NCBI GenBank assembly: GCA_015486425.1
Contig: WFRQ01000541.1
Location: 1 to 7,156 of the forward strand
Direction of reading: 5' to 3'
Source of the DNA: Deltaproteobacteria bacterium
GTDB lineage: Bacteria; Desulfobacterota; Dissulfuribacteria; Dissulfuribacterales; QOAL01
Length of the DNA: 7,156 nucleotides
Both the position numbers and the translations under genes were made by a program. Below are positions 6,041-7,156 of the stretch, one piece after another (positions within the stretch are counted from its first letter, which is position 1; the number at the start of each line of letters is the position of its first letter). Under the pieces are notes generated by a model. That model saw nothing but the letters and a program-made list of their open reading frames with translations, had not been told where the DNA came from and searched no databases.

Positions 6041-6697
6041 GTTCCCAAACTCCAGTTTGGGAACGCACAACCCGGAAGCTCCTGCTTCCATACAAGGAAA
6101 CGTTATGCCACGCAGCCGGTATAGAATCCTAAGCACGGAACATCCGTATTTCATGACCTGCACGGTAAACGGATGGCTGCCGGTTTTTACCCGCATGGAA
6201 ACAGTAATGATACTGATTAATTCATGGCGGTTTCTTCAGGAAACTTCTGATTTCAGGCTATACGGTTACGTTATTCTTGAAAATCATATCCATTTTATAG
6301 CAGCTTCTGAAACGTTGGCGCGTGATATTCAACGCTTCAAATCATGGACCGGTAAGGAAATACTGAACCATTTACAATCTGCAAAGGCAACCAAATTGCT
6401 TGTTCTGCTGAAGCACATGAAGCGTAGTTACAAACGGAAATCCGTGTATCAGTTATGGGAAGAGGGGATGCATCCCCAGCTTATGGAAACTGAATCAGTA
6501 ATGCGTCAGAAGCTTGAGTATATTCATCAAAATCCGGTTAAAAGGGGGTATGTGGATGTGCCTGAACACTGGTGCTATTCCAGCGCCAGAAATTATGCGG
6601 GCATTAAGGGCCTGATTGATATTGTACGTGATTGGTAAGCAGAGGAAAGAAGCAGGAGCTTCTGTCACCAGGGTACCCAAACAGGAGTTTGGGCACC
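6041..6697 (+). mobile_element. Complete REP/RAYT element, copy 2 (657 bp)
   Basis: The left palindrome at 6041-6064 has core CCCAAACTCCAGTTTGGG with perfect 8-base arms, followed by the small hairpin GGAAGCTCCTGCTTCC (6074-6089). After the transposase gene the right end carries the mirror hairpin GAAGCAGGAGCTTC (6649-6662) and the palindrome at 6672-6697 (core CCCAAACAGGAGTTTGGG). The two ends are therefore inverted copies of a two-hairpin REP module. RAYT enzymes are known to recognise such REP hairpins. This is the only copy in the window that still has the gene and is presumably the source of the short forms on both sides. Confidence 0.9.
6105..6638 (+). CDS. REP-associated tyrosine transposase (RAYT, Y1_Tnp / IS200-like)
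   Basis: The 177-residue protein belongs to the TnpA_REP group of HUH-type single-strand transposases, which act on REP hairpins. The HUH motif is His61-Ile-His63 in LENHIHFIAAS. The catalytic tyrosine is most likely Tyr139 in QKLEYIHQNPVKRG, a hallmark of the family. The N-terminal SRYRILSTEHPYFMTCTV is also typical, and the length is close to that of compact RAYTs. I choose ATG 6105, six bases after AAGGA (6094-6098). A TTG-initiated frame from 6057 would begin inside the left REP palindrome and add repeat-encoded residues. The gene starts 41 bases after that palindrome, so the hairpin lies in the presumed leader and could affect expression or let the protein bind near its own start. No frameshift or stop is present, so the enzyme looks active. 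Confidence 0.93.
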   Translation: MPRSRYRILSTEHPYFMTCTVNGWLPVFTRMETVMILINSWRFLQETSDFRLYGYVILENHIHFIAASETLARDIQRFKSWTGKEILNHLQSAKATKLLVLLKHMKRSYKRKSVYQLWEEGMHPQLMETESVMRQKLEYIHQNPVKRGYVDVPEHWCYSSARNYAGIKGLIDIVRDW

Positions 6698-6862
6698 AGC
6701 ATGTGTGGGGTTGGCCCTCTTCCCCTCAGGGCCGGACGTCCTTACTGTGTCAGGCAGCAGCACGTTCAGGGTGGGCATTGCCACTGTTACGAAATGCCAC
6801 AGCCCTTCCTCCGCGTGATGAGACTCCTGTTCATTTGCACTCGCTTACATTCATAACTGCTC
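6698..6862. repeat. Spacer repeat, copy 2 (165 bp)
   Basis: This is the second copy of the spacer seen at 5879-6040, about 97% identical by eye, with one extra triplet. It again connects the right REP end of one element to the left REP end of the next. The frames reading through it from about 6616 and 6632 are run-ons with no recognisable protein. Confidence 0.85.
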
Positions 6863-7002
6863 GTTCCCAAACTCCAGTTTGGGAACGCACGACCCGGAAG
6901 CTCCCGGCTCCATTCAGGACACGCTAAGCCACGCAGCCGGTATAGAAAAGCAAGAAGCAGGAGCTCCTGTCACCAGGGTACCCAAACTGGAGTTTGGGCA
7001 CC
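6863..7002. mobile_element. Short RAYT-element derivative, copy 3 (140 bp, transposase missing)
   Basis: The left palindrome (6863-6886) and right palindrome (6977-7002, core CCCAAACTGGAGTTTGGG) both have perfect 8-base inner arms and are exact reverse complements in their cores. The interior matches copy 2 through CCACGCAGCCGGTATAGAA, which are RAYT codons 2-7, and then jumps to AAGCAGGAGCTCCTGTCACC, the region after the RAYT stop. The RAYT start codon position reads AAG. It is more diverged from copy 2 than copy 1 is around 6901-6928, which suggests it is older. Nothing resembling the spacer repeat follows it. Confidence 0.88.
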
Positions 7003-7051
7003 AGCAAGGCTATGCGAAACTCGATGTTCAACGGACATGTACTGTCTGAAC

Positions 7052-7087
7052 CTTGCAAATCAACCACCTTATATGCTAAATTGCAAG
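7052..7087. repeat. Inverted repeat CTTGCAAAT / AATTGCAAG before the last gene
   Basis: CTTGCAAAT (7052-7060) and AATTGCAAG (7079-7087) are inverted with one mismatch, separated by 18 bases that include TATGCT (7072-7077), a fair -10 candidate. The right arm ends one base before the ATG at 7089. It could be an operator or an mRNA hairpin controlling that gene, but the arms are short and each contains the self-complementary TTGCAA. Confidence 0.3.
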
Positions 7088-7088
7088 C

Positions 7089-7156
7089 ATGATACATAGA
7101 GTCTTATTTTCCAAAGTTGAAGAAAGTCTGAAAGTTTCGCCTGCTACAGCCATCAC
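7089..7156 (+). CDS. Possible start of an AAA-type (DUF4143-like) ATPase, truncated by window end
   Basis: From ATG 7089 the frame runs open to the end of the window, giving 22 residues that start MIHRVLFSKVEESLKVSPAT. This resembles the N-terminus of the large prokaryotic AAA_14/DUF4143 ATPases, which typically begin with an amphipathic helix just before a Walker A motif (GPRQVGKTT). The Walker A would lie directly beyond the window edge, so the assignment is a guess from a short stretch. An in-frame stop at 7077-7079 lies upstream. No good Shine-Dalgarno is visible (only GCAAG close to the start), so initiation may be weak or the gene leaderless. Confidence 0.4.
   Translation, partial: MIHRVLFSKVEESLKVSPATAI

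Noticed and set aside
6057..6104. Upstream TTG start for the RAYT
   Set aside because: It starts inside the REP palindrome and lacks a ribosome-binding site, whereas ATG 6105 has AAGGA six bases upstream.
6616..6927. Possible 103-residue protein after the RAYT gene
   Set aside because: It overlaps the RAYT end, then reads through REP and spacer repeats in a frame without any domain.
5738..7002. CRISPR array suggested by evenly placed palindromic repeats next to a cas-type gene
   Set aside because: Repeats are inverted pairs at the ends of 140-bp or 657-bp elements, the spacers are nearly identical to each other, and a RAYT gene sits inside; this is a REP array.

Overview
The window looks like accessory DNA from a Gram-negative, probably anaerobic bacterium. 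I lean towards Desulfobacterota because of moderate GC, the mixture of a tandem CaiB-type CoA-transferase, a type III CRISPR ancillary nuclease and REP/RAYT palindromes, and the general protein flavour. That placement is inference; no marker gene is present. All intact genes lie on the + strand, and the only minus-strand gene is a dead IS66 transposase.

Left part (1-3752): the C-terminal end of a small four-cysteine protein (3-188) is followed, with a Shine-Dalgarno overlapping its stop codon, by a 769-residue protein made of two class III (CaiB/BaiF) CoA-transferase modules (198-2507). Only the C-terminal module keeps the family's catalytic Asp. After a 138-bp gap comes an exported choloylglycine hydrolase/penicillin V acylase-type Ntn-hydrolase (2646-3752), whose nucleophilic Cys29 sits exactly behind a signal-peptidase site.

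Middle (3753-4414): this stretch without an intact gene is a small graveyard of mobile DNA. A decayed, internally deleted IS66 transposase fragment lies on the minus strand (3888-4390). A 179-bp MITE-like inverted-repeat element (4064-4242) is inserted in it. Removing the MITE and one copy of its direct repeat restores the IS66 reading frame through the conserved AERDLR motif.

Right part (4415-7156): a complete CARF-HEPN CRISPR-associated protein of the Csx1/Csx2 TM1812 (DxTHG) family starts only about 25 bp from the IS66 remnant. No CRISPR array, cas10 or other cas gene is in view. It is followed by a three-copy REP/RAYT locus. An element carrying an intact REP-associated tyrosine transposase (6105-6638) is flanked on both sides by 140-bp copies that keep both ends of the element but lack the transposase. 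The copies are separated by two nearly identical spacers of 162 and 165 bp. The window ends with the first codons of a possible AAA-type ATPase (7089-).

The genes do not form one pathway. The left part is metabolic/secreted, the right part is defence plus mobile DNA, and the IS66/MITE scar marks the boundary. The most notable points are the nested insertion with a readable history, the RAYT element beside its own deletion derivatives, the apparently orphan CARF-HEPN nuclease, and the asymmetric double CoA-transferase.
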